Below are positions 43,558 to 58,080 of a stretch of 64,000 nucleotides of DNA, piece by piece. The translations under genes were made by a program, and so were the position numbers. How positions within the stretch are numbered: the stretch's first letter is position 1; every line of letters starts with the position of its first letter. The notes under the pieces were generated by a model. The model was not told the DNA's origin. It ran no database searches and was given only the letters and a program-made list of their open reading frames with translations. The stretch covers positions 77,012 to 141,011 of the forward strand of contig CALFXR010000196.1 of NCBI GenBank assembly GCA_937958475.1. The letters run 5' to 3'. This DNA is from an uncultured Mesorhizobium sp. (GTDB lineage: Bacteria; Pseudomonadota; Alphaproteobacteria; Rhizobiales; Rhizobiaceae).

Positions 43558-43885
43558 CAAGGTCAGGGTTATGTCTAGACATTACCCTTCTGCAGACATT
43601 GAGCCGACGCAAGGAATCGCCGCGAAACGCGATTGTGACGGCAAGTCCTTCGAAACGGGCCCGATTTCGGTGCCTGCAAGGCAAAGACATTGCGTTGGGC
43701 CAATGATAGTTTCCGTCCTAGTCCAGCAGGGGCGCGACACGGCAACGGGGAAGCCGGCGAAGTCCCTCTGCGACGTGCGACGGCGGAAAAAGGCCGTTGC
43801 AATCCGGGCCCGAAACTTTACGACTAGGGGAATTTAACGAAGGAATGCGACCGAAAGGCGACATTCCCAGGGGAGCCGTCTACAC
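43558..43885. promoter_or_regulatory. Leader region of the liv operon with a palindrome
   Basis: 328 bases without a credible gene. It contains ATGTCTAGACAT (43571-43582), a perfect 12-base palindrome 14 bases past the epimerase stop; it may be an operator for the liv operon or part of the upstream control. A weaker GGAATG ... CATTCC pair is at 43842-43867, before the livH ribosome-binding site. No -35/-10 pair could be fixed. An open frame here (43571-43837) has no protein-like features. Confidence 0.4.
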
Positions 43886-44788
<903 letters not shown>

Positions 44789-44792
44789 CGCC

Positions 44793-46354
<1,562 letters not shown>

Positions 46355-46355
<1 letters not shown>

Positions 46356-47659
46356 TGAGCGCGGCGACCAACATGACCCCCATTCTCACTGTCGAGCACC
46401 TGTCGATGAAGTTCGGCGGGCTGGTCGCCATCGGCGACCTGAGCTTCGAGGCCAAACGCGGCGAGATCACCGCGTTGATCGGCCCGAACGGCGCCGGCAA
46501 GACCACCGTGTTCAACTGCATCACCGGCTTCTACAAGCCGAGCGAAGGCATGATCACGCTGAGCGGCCGCGACGGTTCGAAGTTCCTCCTCGAGCGGATG
46601 CCCGACTTCCAGATCACCGCCAAGGCGAAGGTCGCGCGGACGTTCCAGAACATCCGCCTGTTCTCCGGCATGACGGTTCTGGAGAACCTGCTCGTGGCCC
46701 AGCACAACAAGCTGATGAAGGCCTCCGGCTTCACGGTGCTCGGACTGGTCGGCATCGGCGGCTATGCCAAGGCATCGCGGGAATCGGTCGAGCTGGCCGA
46801 GCACTGGCTGGAGAAGGCCAGCCTGGTGGACCGCGCCGACGATCCCGCGGGCGACCTTCCCTACGGGGCGCAGCGCCGCCTCGAAATCGCGCGCGCCATG
46901 TGCACGGAGCCGGAGCTGCTCTGCCTGGACGAGCCCGCTGCCGGCCTCAATCCCCGCGAATCGGCGGCGCTCAACGCGCTGCTCAACGACATCAAGGACA
47001 CCACCGGCACCTCGATCCTGCTTATCGAGCACGACATGTCGGTGGTCATGCAGATCTCCGACCACGTGGTCGTGCTCGAATACGGCAGGAAGATCTCCGA
47101 CGGCGATCCGACCTTCGTGAAGAACGATCCGCGCGTTGTCGCCGCCTATCTCGGCGTCGACGACGAGGAGGTCGGGGATGTGCTGTCCGAGGTCGGCGAC
47201 GAGCACGTCATCCACGAGCTCGAAGGCGAGCCCGATCCGGAACATGGCCCGTCGCCTTCGTCCTCGATGATGGCCGGTCCGATCTCCGATACGATCGAGC
47301 AGAGCGGTGACGGCGCCGCCGGATCGGAGCTGGTCAAGGTCTCTCCCGGCGCGTCGAAGGCCGAGATCTTCGACCGCCGCGAGAAGGCGAGGGCCGCACT
47401 CGCCAACGCGCTCGAGGCGCCGCGCGGCGGCGCACCCGACCAACTGACGCTCATCAAGGGCATCGGGCCGGTGAACGAGCGCAAGCTCAACGAGCACGGC
47501 ATCTTCCACTTCGACCAGATCGCGGCATGGTCGACGGCCGACATCGCGGCCGTCGAGGCCTACCTCGCATTCGACGGGCGGATCGCCCGCGAAGACTGGG
47601 TCGGCCAGGCGAAATCGCTCGCCAGGAGCGGCGAAACCACGCGCGGAGGGCGCAACTGA
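46355..47659 (+). CDS. livG: Branched-chain amino acid ABC transporter ATP-binding protein LivG with C-terminal helix-hairpin-helix domain
   Basis: 434 residues, far longer than the usual ~255 for LivG. The NBD occupies 8-266: Walker A GPNGAGKTT, Q-loop ARTFQNIRLF, signature-like LPYGAQRR, Walker B LLCLDEPAAGL, H-loop IEHDM. It is followed by an acidic, Ser/Pro/Glu-rich linker (about 267-360) and a helix-hairpin-helix-like domain (362-423) with LIKGIGPVNERKLNEHGI and AAWSTADIAAVEAYL, resembling DNA-binding or endonuclease-type HhH domains (COG3743-like). The role of this tail is unknown. Its start overlaps the livM stop and its stop overlaps the livF start. Confidence 0.93.
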
Positions 47660-48387
47660 TGGCCGGAACTCCGCTTCTCCAGGTCCAGGGCGTCGAGACC
47701 TTCTACGGCAACATCCGGGCGCTCGACCGCGTCGACGTCGAGGTGCGGCAGGGCGAGATCGTCGCCCTGATCGGCGCCAACGGCGCCGGCAAGTCGACGC
47801 TGATGATGACGATATTCGGCAATCCGCGCGCGCGCGCCGGCTCCATCGTCTTCGACGGATCCGACATCACGCAACTGCCGACCCACGAGATCGCGCGCCT
47901 GCGCATCGCCCAGTCGCCGGAAGGCCGGCGCATCTTCCCGCGCATGACCGTGCTGGAAAATCTGCAGATGGGGGCGAGCCTCGACAATCTGAAGTATTTC
48001 GCCGAGGACTCCGAGAAGGTCTTCACCCTGTTCCCGCGCCTGAAGGAACGCATCTCGCAGCGCGGCGGAACGCTGTCGGGAGGTGAGCAGCAGATGCTTT
48101 CGATCGGCCGCGCCCTGATGGCGCGCCCGCGGCTCTTGCTGCTTGACGAGCCTTCGCTCGGGCTGGCCCCGCTGATCGTCAAGCAGATTTTCGACGCGAT
48201 CCGCGAGCTCAACCGCACGCAGGGGCTCACCGTCTTCCTCGTCGAGCAGAACGCGTTCGGCGCGCTCAAGCTCGCCAATCGCGGCTACGTGATGGTCAAC
48301 GGCCGGGTGACGATGAGCGGCAGCGGCGCCCAGCTGCTTGCCGATCCGGAGGTCCGCGCCGCCTATCTCGAAGGCGGCCGGCATTGA
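47659..48387 (+). CDS. livF: Branched-chain amino acid ABC transporter ATP-binding protein LivF
   Basis: 242 residues, normal for LivF. Walker A GANGAGKST, Q-loop LRIAQSPEGRRIFPRMTVLE, LSGGEQQM signature, LLLLDEPSLGLAP Walker B, VEQNAFGAL H-loop region. Second ATPase of the transporter. Start overlaps the livG stop (TGATG). Followed by the DUF6867 gene after 19 bases. Confidence 0.95.
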   Translation: MAGTPLLQVQGVETFYGNIRALDRVDVEVRQGEIVALIGANGAGKSTLMMTIFGNPRARAGSIVFDGSDITQLPTHEIARLRIAQSPEGRRIFPRMTVLENLQMGASLDNLKYFAEDSEKVFTLFPRLKERISQRGGTLSGGEQQMLSIGRALMARPRLLLLDEPSLGLAPLIVKQIFDAIRELNRTQGLTVFLVEQNAFGALKLANRGYVMVNGRVTMSGSGAQLLADPEVRAAYLEGGRH

Positions 48388-48406
48388 ACCGACAGGGAGA
48401 CCGGGA

Positions 48407-48754
48407 ATGAGCGGCATACTCTATGAAGAAACGTCGATCTGGCAGTTCTTCTTCGTCACCTGCCTGCTCGGCGGCTGGGCGGCGTGGATGACCGGACGGG
48501 CCTGCGCGATGACGTGGCGGTCCTATTCGAGCCTGATCGTATATCTGCTGGTGCTTGGTGTCGCCGTGCGCTTCATCCACCATGCGCTGTTCGAAGGAAC
48601 GATGCTGACGGTGCAGTTCTACGTCGTCGATACGATCATCCTGATCGCGCTCGGCACCCTCGGATTCCGCTATACGCGCACCAACCAGATGGTGACGCAG
48701 TACCACTGGCTTTACGAGCGCGCGTCGCTCCTGTCATGGCGCGACCGCGGCTGA
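48407..48754 (+). CDS. DUF6867 small membrane protein
   Basis: 115 residues with three likely membrane segments (FFFVTCLLGGWAAWM, SYSSLIVYLLVLGVAVRF, VVDTIILIALGTLGFRY). Resembles DUF6867, seen in liv operons of Hyphomicrobiales; its function is not established. It directly follows livF with a GGGAGA-like site and is probably co-transcribed, so it may assist the transporter (inference). Confidence 0.75.
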   Translation: MSGILYEETSIWQFFFVTCLLGGWAAWMTGRACAMTWRSYSSLIVYLLVLGVAVRFIHHALFEGTMLTVQFYVVDTIILIALGTLGFRYTRTNQMVTQYHWLYERASLLSWRDRG

Positions 48755-48890
48755 GGTTCACCATTTGCGCCGATTCCGCCGGGAATCGACGTGACAACGG
48801 CCGCGAAATCGGCAAACTACCACTTCTGCGATAGGGTGGGCATCGCATGAACGTGTCATCCACGCCCACTCGTTTAATGGGAGCGTTTCT

Positions 48891-50009
48891 ATGAAAAAAT
48901 CACTCATGTCCGCGGTCGCCCTCACCGCGCTGGTCGCCTTCGGCGGCAGCGCCTGGGCGGACGTCCTGATCGGCGTCGCCGGCCCGATCACCGGCCCGAA
49001 CGCGGCTTTCGGCGCGCAGCTCCAGAAGGGTGCTGAGCAGGCTGCGGCGGACATCAACGCCGCCGGTGGCATCAACGGCGAGCAGGTCAAGGTCGTGATC
49101 GGCGACGACGTCTCCGATCCGAAGCAGGGCATCTCGGTCGCCAACAAGTTCGTCGCCGACGGCGTCAAGTTCGTGGTCGGCCACTTCAACTCGGGCGTGT
49201 CGATCCCGGCTTCGGAAGTCTACGCCGAGAACGGCATCTTCCAGATCACGCCTGCTTCGACGAACCCGAAGTTCACCGAGCGCGGCCTGTGGAACACGTT
49301 CCGTACCTGCGGTCGCGACGACCAGCAGGGTGCGGTCGCCGGCGCCTATCTCGCCGCCAACTTCAAGGACGCCAAGGTCGCGATCATCCACGACAAGACG
49401 CCTTACGGCCAGGGCCTCGCCGACGAGACCAAGAAGGCGGCCAACGCCGCCGGCGTGACCGAGGCGATGTATGAAGGCATCAACACCGGCGACAAGGACT
49501 TCTCGGCCCTCATCGCCAAGATGAAGGACGCCGGCGTTTCGGTCGTCTACTACGGCGGCCTGCACACCGAGGCCGGCCTGATGATGCGCCAGCTGGCCGA
49601 CCAGGGCCTGAAGGCCACCTTCATGTCGGGCGACGGCATCGTGTCGAACGAGCTGGCCTCGATCGCCGGCGACGCCGTCGACGGCACGCTGATGACGTTC
49701 GCTCCGGATCCGCGCAACAACCCGAACGCCAAGGACATCGTCGAGAAGTTCCGCGCCGCCGGCTTCGAGCCGGAAGCCTACACGCTCTACTCCTACGCCG
49801 CCGTGCAGGTCATCGCTGCCGCGGCCGCCGCTGCCGGCGACGTCGACCCGCAGAAGGTCGCCGAAGCCGCCAAGGCGAAGGGTCCGTTCCAGACCGCCAT
49901 CGGCGAGCTGGGCTTCGACTCCAAGGGCGACATCACCCGTCCGGACTACGTGATGTACACCTGGAAGAAGGGCGACGACGGCAAGTACAGCTACTTCGAG
50001 AACAACTAA
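48891..50009 (+). CDS. livK: Branched-chain amino acid ABC transporter substrate-binding protein
   Basis: 372-residue periplasmic binding protein. Signal peptide residues 1-23 (KKSLMSAVALTALVAFGGSA), mature start ADVLIGVAGPITGPNAAFGA; SGVSIPASEVYAENGIFQIT and YGQGLADETKKAANAAGVTE match LivJ/LivK. It binds Leu/Ile/Val and related amino acids. It has its own GGGAG site after a 136-base gap and is followed by a strong terminator, so it may also be expressed separately at high level. Confidence 0.94.
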   Translation: MKKSLMSAVALTALVAFGGSAWADVLIGVAGPITGPNAAFGAQLQKGAEQAAADINAAGGINGEQVKVVIGDDVSDPKQGISVANKFVADGVKFVVGHFNSGVSIPASEVYAENGIFQITPASTNPKFTERGLWNTFRTCGRDDQQGAVAGAYLAANFKDAKVAIIHDKTPYGQGLADETKKAANAAGVTEAMYEGINTGDKDFSALIAKMKDAGVSVVYYGGLHTEAGLMMRQLADQGLKATFMSGDGIVSNELASIAGDAVDGTLMTFAPDPRNNPNAKDIVEKFRAAGFEPEAYTLYSYAAVQVIAAAAAAAGDVDPQKVAEAAKAKGPFQTAIGELGFDSKGDITRPDYVMYTWKKGDDGKYSYFENN

Positions 50010-50031
50010 TCCTGGCCGCAGGCCTCGATGG

Positions 50032-50064
50032 GACGCCCGGCGCTTGCGCCGGGCGTCTTTTTTT
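50032..50064 (+). terminator. Rho-independent terminator after livK
   Basis: GACGCCCGGCGC (50032-50043), 2-base loop, GCGCCGGGCGTC (50046-50057): 12 perfect pairs followed by TTTTTTT (50058-50064). A textbook intrinsic terminator, 22 bases after the livK stop. Confidence 0.95.
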
Positions 50065-50214
50065 GTCCGCGGGCAACCGGGCGTCGCGGTGTGGACGGCC
50101 GCGAGCGGAAGGCTCTTCTAATCGATTGAGCTGCCGCAGCGTTATTCTGTTTGCAGTGCAGCATTTTCGCGCTATTCAATCGTCGATACCGCCCTCGAGA
50201 ACCCGGAGCCGCCC

Positions 50215-53679
<3,465 letters not shown>

Positions 53680-53686
53680 GGGTGCC

Positions 53687-54625
53687 ATGAAGGTTTCCGG
53701 CTTCACGTTCATCCGCAACGCGATCCGCTACCAGTTCCCGGTTGTCGAATGCATCCGGTCGGTCCTGCCGATGGTCGACGAGTTCGTCGTCGCCGTCGGC
53801 GATTCCGACGACGGGACGGAAGAACTCATCCGTTCGATCGGCGACGAGCGCATCTTCGTCGTTCCGAGCCGCTGGAACCCGAACCTGAAGACGGGCGGCT
53901 ACATCCTCGCGCAGCAGACCAACGTCGCCCTGTTCTCCTGCACGGGGACATGGGCCGTCTACATCCAGGGCGACGAGGCCATCCACGAGCGGGATCACGA
54001 CCATCTTCGCCGGGTCATGGAGAAATATGCCGAGGACGACCGGGTCGAGAGCCTGTCGCTGCATCGCACGGACTTCGTCGGAGACTACCGCACCGTCTGC
54101 CGCCGCGCCGACGACCTCTGCGTGCGCATCGTGAAGCCCCACCGCTTCGTGCTGTCGCGCGGCGACGCGGCAGGATTCACCGTCCATCCGAAGTACAAGG
54201 AGCGCGGCCGCCGCATCACGACCGTCGACACCGGCACGCCGATCTTCCACTACATGGACATCCGCACGCCCGAGGGTTTCGCCGCCAAGGGTACCGCCAG
54301 CCGGTCGCTCTGGCAGGAACACGGTCCGGGAAGCCTCCCGTCCTTCGACGAGCACTTCCGCAGGTCCTATGCGCGGCGGTTCCTCAAGCGTTACGAGGGC
54401 AGCCATCCCGCACCGATGGCCGGGCGCATCGCCGCGCATGGCTATGCGTTCGACATCGACTCGCCGTTGGTGCGGTCGGTGCTCTCGCGGCGCGAGCGCA
54501 AGCACATGGTCCGGGAGTTCCTCGCCCGCAACGTCAGCAGCGCCTTCCGTGTCGGGGCAAACTCTTCCCGCATCGTCGGTCGAGAACTGCCGACGGACGG
54601 ACCCGGTCTCTTGACACTCTTCTAA
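53687..54625 (+). CDS. Glycosyltransferase family 2-like protein
   Basis: 312 residues. The N-terminal part has VGDSDDGTEELI (GT2 nucleotide-sugar site) and WAVYIQGDEAIHERD, the latter typical of a cytosolic GT2 branch with a QxDE metal/catalytic region. No transmembrane segment. It would transfer a sugar from a nucleotide sugar; acceptor unknown. Starts 7 bases after pyc, with GAGGG upstream. Confidence 0.78.
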   Translation: MKVSGFTFIRNAIRYQFPVVECIRSVLPMVDEFVVAVGDSDDGTEELIRSIGDERIFVVPSRWNPNLKTGGYILAQQTNVALFSCTGTWAVYIQGDEAIHERDHDHLRRVMEKYAEDDRVESLSLHRTDFVGDYRTVCRRADDLCVRIVKPHRFVLSRGDAAGFTVHPKYKERGRRITTVDTGTPIFHYMDIRTPEGFAAKGTASRSLWQEHGPGSLPSFDEHFRRSYARRFLKRYEGSHPAPMAGRIAAHGYAFDIDSPLVRSVLSRRERKHMVREFLARNVSSAFRVGANSSRIVGRELPTDGPGLLTLF

Positions 54626-54663
54626 ACCGATTTAGTTTTCCGGCGTCCCACAGGAAGCCCTTC

Positions 54664-55845
54664 TTGCACATCCCGTCTCCCCACCTCACGGCCCGCGCGC
54701 GCTGGGCCGTGGTCGCCATGTTCTTCCTCAACGGCTTCGTCGTCGGAAGCTGGGCGCCGCAGATCCCCGCGCTCGTCGAACGCCTCGGCATCGACAAGTT
54801 CACCCTCGGCCTGCTCATCCTCGGTTTCGGCCTCGGCGCGCTGACCCTAATGCCGATCGCCGGCGTCCTGCTTGCTCGCCGTGAATCGCGGGCCGTCGTC
54901 GTCGGCTTCGCCTCGGTCGTGGTGTTCAGCCTGCTTGCGGTCGCCGCCGCGCCTCACGTGGCGGTCGCGGCGGTGTTCATGTTCGTCTTCGGAGGCGTCG
55001 TCGGCGGCATGGACGTCGCCATGAACGCCAATGCGGTGACTGTCGAGCGCCGGCTCGACCGGCCGATCATGTCGTCGTCTCACGGCTTCTGGAGCCTTGG
55101 CGGCTTCGCCGGCGGCGGGCTGGGCGGCATTGCCATCGAGCAGGCCGGTGCGCTGGCGCATTCGGCGGCGGTGGCGGCCGTGGCCCTGGCGATCCTGGTC
55201 GCCAGCGCACGCCATCTGATCGGCGGCGACCGGCCGGTCGCCGCGGGCGTCAGGCAGAAGCTCGCGCTGCCGCGCGATCCGACGATCTACCTGGTCGGAC
55301 TCGTCGCGCTACTCTGCATGATCCCCGAAGGCGCGGTGCTCGACTGGGCGGCGCTCTACCTGCAGAACGAGCGGGGCGCCGGCCTGGCGACGGCGGGGCT
55401 GGCCTTCGCCCTGTTCTCGGCGACGATGGCGCTGATGCGCTTCGCCGGCGACGGTATCCGCCGTCGCTTCGGCGCCGTCGCCACGATGCGCGTCTCCAGC
55501 CTCGTCGCCGCCGCGGGCATGCTCGCGGCCGGCCTTTCGCCCTGGCCGTCGCTGGCCATCGCCGCCTTCGCCTTCGCCGGGCTCGGCATCGCCAACGTGG
55601 TCCCGATCGCGTTTTCGGCCGCCGGCAACCATCCCGGCCTGTCGTCGGGAACGGGCATGAGCATCGTCACCACGATGGGTTACTCGGGCATACTGGTCGC
55701 CCCCTCGGCGATCGGCTTCGTCGCCCAGATGGTCGGCCTGGCCCCGATCTTCGTGGCCCTGTCGGCGGTACTCGTCATCGTCTTCCTCAGTGCCGGCCTG
55801 GTCAGGCACGCCGACTTCCGTACCGATCACGAACCCGCGGCGTAG
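54664..55845 (+). CDS. MFS transporter
   Basis: 393 residues, 11-12 membrane segments. WAVVAMFFLNGFVVGSWAPQ begins helix 1; MPIAGVLLARRESRAVVVGF contains the loop between helices 2 and 3; a C-terminal half repeats the pattern (AFAGLGIANVVPIAFSAAGN). It resembles fucose permease/YbjJ-type carriers (inference). The TTG at 54664 with AGGAAG at 7 bases is preferred. Ends overlap the LysR gene tail by 19 bases on the other strand. Confidence 0.87.
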   Translation: MHIPSPHLTARARWAVVAMFFLNGFVVGSWAPQIPALVERLGIDKFTLGLLILGFGLGALTLMPIAGVLLARRESRAVVVGFASVVVFSLLAVAAAPHVAVAAVFMFVFGGVVGGMDVAMNANAVTVERRLDRPIMSSSHGFWSLGGFAGGGLGGIAIEQAGALAHSAAVAAVALAILVASARHLIGGDRPVAAGVRQKLALPRDPTIYLVGLVALLCMIPEGAVLDWAALYLQNERGAGLATAGLAFALFSATMALMRFAGDGIRRRFGAVATMRVSSLVAAAGMLAAGLSPWPSLAIAAFAFAGLGIANVVPIAFSAAGNHPGLSSGTGMSIVTTMGYSGILVAPSAIGFVAQMVGLAPIFVALSAVLVIVFLSAGLVRHADFRTDHEPAA

Positions 55846-56723
55846 CGCTTCAGGCCCTCGTGCAGATGGTCTGCGACCCGGCGGATGCGCGGGCTCGTGC
55901 GGACGTCCTGGTGCATGGCCAGCCACATCGGCAGCGACGGCAGGGGCAGGTCGGGCAGTACGATCTCGATGTCGTGGTCGGTTTCGGCGAGCCGCTTCTG
56001 CGCGAAGCCGATGCCGCTGCCCGCGCGGATCGCCTGCCACAGCACGATCTGGTTGTCGGAGCGGAAGCGAAAGGCGTGCCGGTCGACCGGGACACCCATC
56101 GCGGCGAAGCCGCGGACGATGTCGTCGCCGCGGTCGAGGCCGACGAGGTCATGGTCGAGCAGGTCGTCGGGCCGCTTCGGTCGGCCGCGCTGGTCGAGAT
56201 AGCGCGTCGCCGCGCAGGCGCACAGCGGCAGGTCGGCGATCTTTCGGGCGACGAGGTCGGCCTGCGCCGGCCTCACCATGCGCACGGCGATGTCGGCGTC
56301 GCGGCGGAGCAGGTTGTCGACGAGATTGGAGGCGACGATCTCGACCTCGATGCCGGGTTCGGCAGTGGCGAGGTCGGCGAGCAGCGGCGGCAGGACGTAG
56401 GTGGCGACGATCTCGCTCGCGGTGATGCGGACGGTGCCGGCGATCGTCTCGGTCGCGCCCAGAGCCAGCCGCGAGAAGGCGGCGGCGTCCTCGACCATGC
56501 GCCGGCCGCGATCGAGCAGGACGCTGCCGGCATCTGTCATCTCGTAGCCGCGGCGTCCGCGGCGGAACAGCACGACGCCGAGCGCCTGCTCGAGTTCCGC
56601 GACATGGCGGCCGAGCGTCGGCTGGCTTGCCGACAGGCGGCGCGCGGCGGCCGAAAGGCTGCCCGTCTCGGCGACGGCGACGAAGCTGCGGATCAGGTTC
56701 CAGTCGAGTTGGGGCGGGATCAT
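55827..56723 (-). CDS. LysR family transcriptional regulator
   Basis: 298 residues. N-terminal HTH: PQLDWNLIRSFVAVAETGSL, AARRLSASQPTLGRHVAELE. The effector-binding domain follows. Divergent from the NmrA-like dehydrogenase gene, with a 14-base palindrome 3 bases in front of its own ATG, which suggests autorepression. Its tail overlaps the MFS gene tail by 19 bases. Confidence 0.9.
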   Translation of the reverse strand: MIPPQLDWNLIRSFVAVAETGSLSAAARRLSASQPTLGRHVAELEQALGVVLFRRGRRGYEMTDAGSVLLDRGRRMVEDAAAFSRLALGATETIAGTVRITASEIVATYVLPPLLADLATAEPGIEVEIVASNLVDNLLRRDADIAVRMVRPAQADLVARKIADLPLCACAATRYLDQRGRPKRPDDLLDHDLVGLDRGDDIVRGFAAMGVPVDRHAFRFRSDNQIVLWQAIRAGSGIGFAQKRLAETDHDIEIVLPDLPLPSLPMWLAMHQDVRTSPRIRRVADHLHEGLKRYAAGS

Positions 56724-56725
56724 CT

Positions 56726-56739
56726 ATTCAATATTGAAT
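56726..56739. promoter_or_regulatory. LysR operator palindrome
   Basis: ATTCAATATTGAAT, a perfect 14-base palindrome that contains the T-N11-A LysR core. It starts 3 bases upstream of the regulator's ATG. A second, imperfect AATTC ... GAATT element is at 56746-56764. Confidence 0.6.
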
Positions 56740-56822
56740 GATCGTAATTCACAAGTCACGAATTAATATTCGGCTTTGGGCGATGCAGGATACGCCACGT
56801 GCAAACTGACGGAGGTATTCCC

Positions 56823-57779
56823 ATGGCGAAGGTCGTCATTCTCGGCGCGGCGGGCAGGGTCGGCGACGCGGCGGCGCGCGCATTCGTCCAGGCAGGGTGG
56901 ACGGTCGCCGGGGTGGCACGCCGCGCAAAGGCCGGCACGCTTGCGCCCGGGGTCGCCGCCGTGGAGGCGGACGTGTTCGATCTCCATACGCTGATCGCCG
57001 CCTGCGCCGGCGCCGACGTCGTCCTCAACGCGGTCAATCCGAAATACACCGAATGGGACGAGAAAGTGCTGCCGATGGCGGAAAACGTCATCGCCGCCGC
57101 GGAGGCGGTCGGCGCCACCCACATGCTGCCGGGCAACGTCTACAATTTCGGCCATGCCATCCACATGGGCATGACGGAGGACGCGGCCGAGATCGCCTCG
57201 ACGCCGAAGGCCGCGATCCGCATCGCCATGGAGGAGCTGTTCCGCGAGCGGGCGGCAAAGACCGGCGCGCGCACGGTGGTGGTGCGGGCAGGGGACTTCT
57301 ACGGCGGCGTCCGTCCCGAAAGCTGGCTCGACCTGATCATCCTGGCGAAGCTGCGCAGGAACGTGTTCACCTGGGGCGGTCCCATAGACGTCCCCCACGC
57401 CTTCGCCTACCTGCCGGATCTCGCGGCGGCGTTCGTCGCGCTTGCCGAGCGGCGCGACGCGTTCGGCGCGTTCGAGCGGTTCCACTTCGAGGGCCACACG
57501 CTGACGGGCGAGGCGATGAAACAGGCGGCCGAGGCCGCATCCGGCCGGCGCCTGGCGCTGCGCCGCGTGCCGTGGCCGCTGCTGCGCGTCGCCGGCCTGG
57601 TCATGCCGATGATGCACGAGATCTCGGTGATGTCGTACCTGTGGCGGACGCCGCATTCCCTCGACGGGACGCGGCTCCGGGCGGCTGTCGGGCCGCTGCC
57701 GTCGACGTCGCCGGTCGACGCCCTCCGCCGGGCGATCGACGATCTCGGCCTGGACGGGCCCCGCCGCGCGGCGGCCTGA
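56823..57779 (+). CDS. NAD(P)-binding extended-SDR/NmrA-like protein
   Basis: 318 residues. Rossmann start MAKVVILGAAGRVGDAAARA (GAAGRVG) and an atypical continuation: ATHMLPGNVYNFGHAIHMGM, then RNVFTWGGPIDVPHAFAYLP. It is like epimerase/dehydratase-family proteins (SDR, extended), but the Tyr-x3-Lys dyad is not in a standard place, so the activity may be regulatory or unusual. ATG at 56823 has GGAGG. Regulated by the divergent LysR (inferred). Confidence 0.78.
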   Translation: MAKVVILGAAGRVGDAAARAFVQAGWTVAGVARRAKAGTLAPGVAAVEADVFDLHTLIAACAGADVVLNAVNPKYTEWDEKVLPMAENVIAAAEAVGATHMLPGNVYNFGHAIHMGMTEDAAEIASTPKAAIRIAMEELFRERAAKTGARTVVVRAGDFYGGVRPESWLDLIILAKLRRNVFTWGGPIDVPHAFAYLPDLAAAFVALAERRDAFGAFERFHFEGHTLTGEAMKQAAEAASGRRLALRRVPWPLLRVAGLVMPMMHEISVMSYLWRTPHSLDGTRLRAAVGPLPSTSPVDALRRAIDDLGLDGPRRAAA

Positions 57780-57815
57780 CTCGCCGCGACGGAAGACCGG
57801 TTCGCCGGGGGCGCT

Positions 57816-57974
57816 CTATACCCGTCCCATCAGGACGAGGATCAGCAGCACCACAAGGATGATGCCGACGATGCCCGAGGGGCCGTACCCCCAGCCGCGC
57901 GAATAGGGCCAGGCGGGAACCGCGCCGAGCAGGATCAGAATGAGGATGATGATGAGGATGGTGCCGAGCGTCAT
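57816..57974 (-). CDS. DUF3309 small membrane protein
   Basis: 52 residues, two hydrophobic helices around a conserved PAWPYSRGWGYGPSG turn, typical of DUF3309. The AGGAGA site and ATG at 57974 are good. Function unknown; it is often seen in Proteobacteria as a small stress- or envelope-related protein (inference). Confidence 0.85.
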   Translation of the reverse strand: MTLGTILIIILILILLGAVPAWPYSRGWGYGPSGIVGIILVVLLILVLMGRV

Positions 57975-58013
57975 CGAGATCTCCTGAGGATGTCGCAACG
58001 ACACTCAAATGCG

Positions 58014-58045
58014 CGACACGCGCCGCGGTTCCGCGGCGCGTGTCG
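58014..58045. terminator. Perfect hairpin downstream of the RND operon
   Basis: CGACACGCGCCGCGG (58014-58028), 2-base loop, CCGCGGCGCGTGTCG (58031-58045): 15 perfect pairs. It lies 35 bases beyond the end of the efflux permease gene on the minus strand. No U-run follows, so it may be a terminator or an RNA-stabilising structure. Confidence 0.6.
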
Positions 58046-58080
58046 AAGAAGCAGCCCGGTGCGAGCCGGGAGAGGTGCTG

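Noticed and set aside
43571..43837. An 88-residue open frame in the liv leader
   Set aside because: Low-quality sequence without a plausible ribosome-binding site, and it begins at the palindrome.
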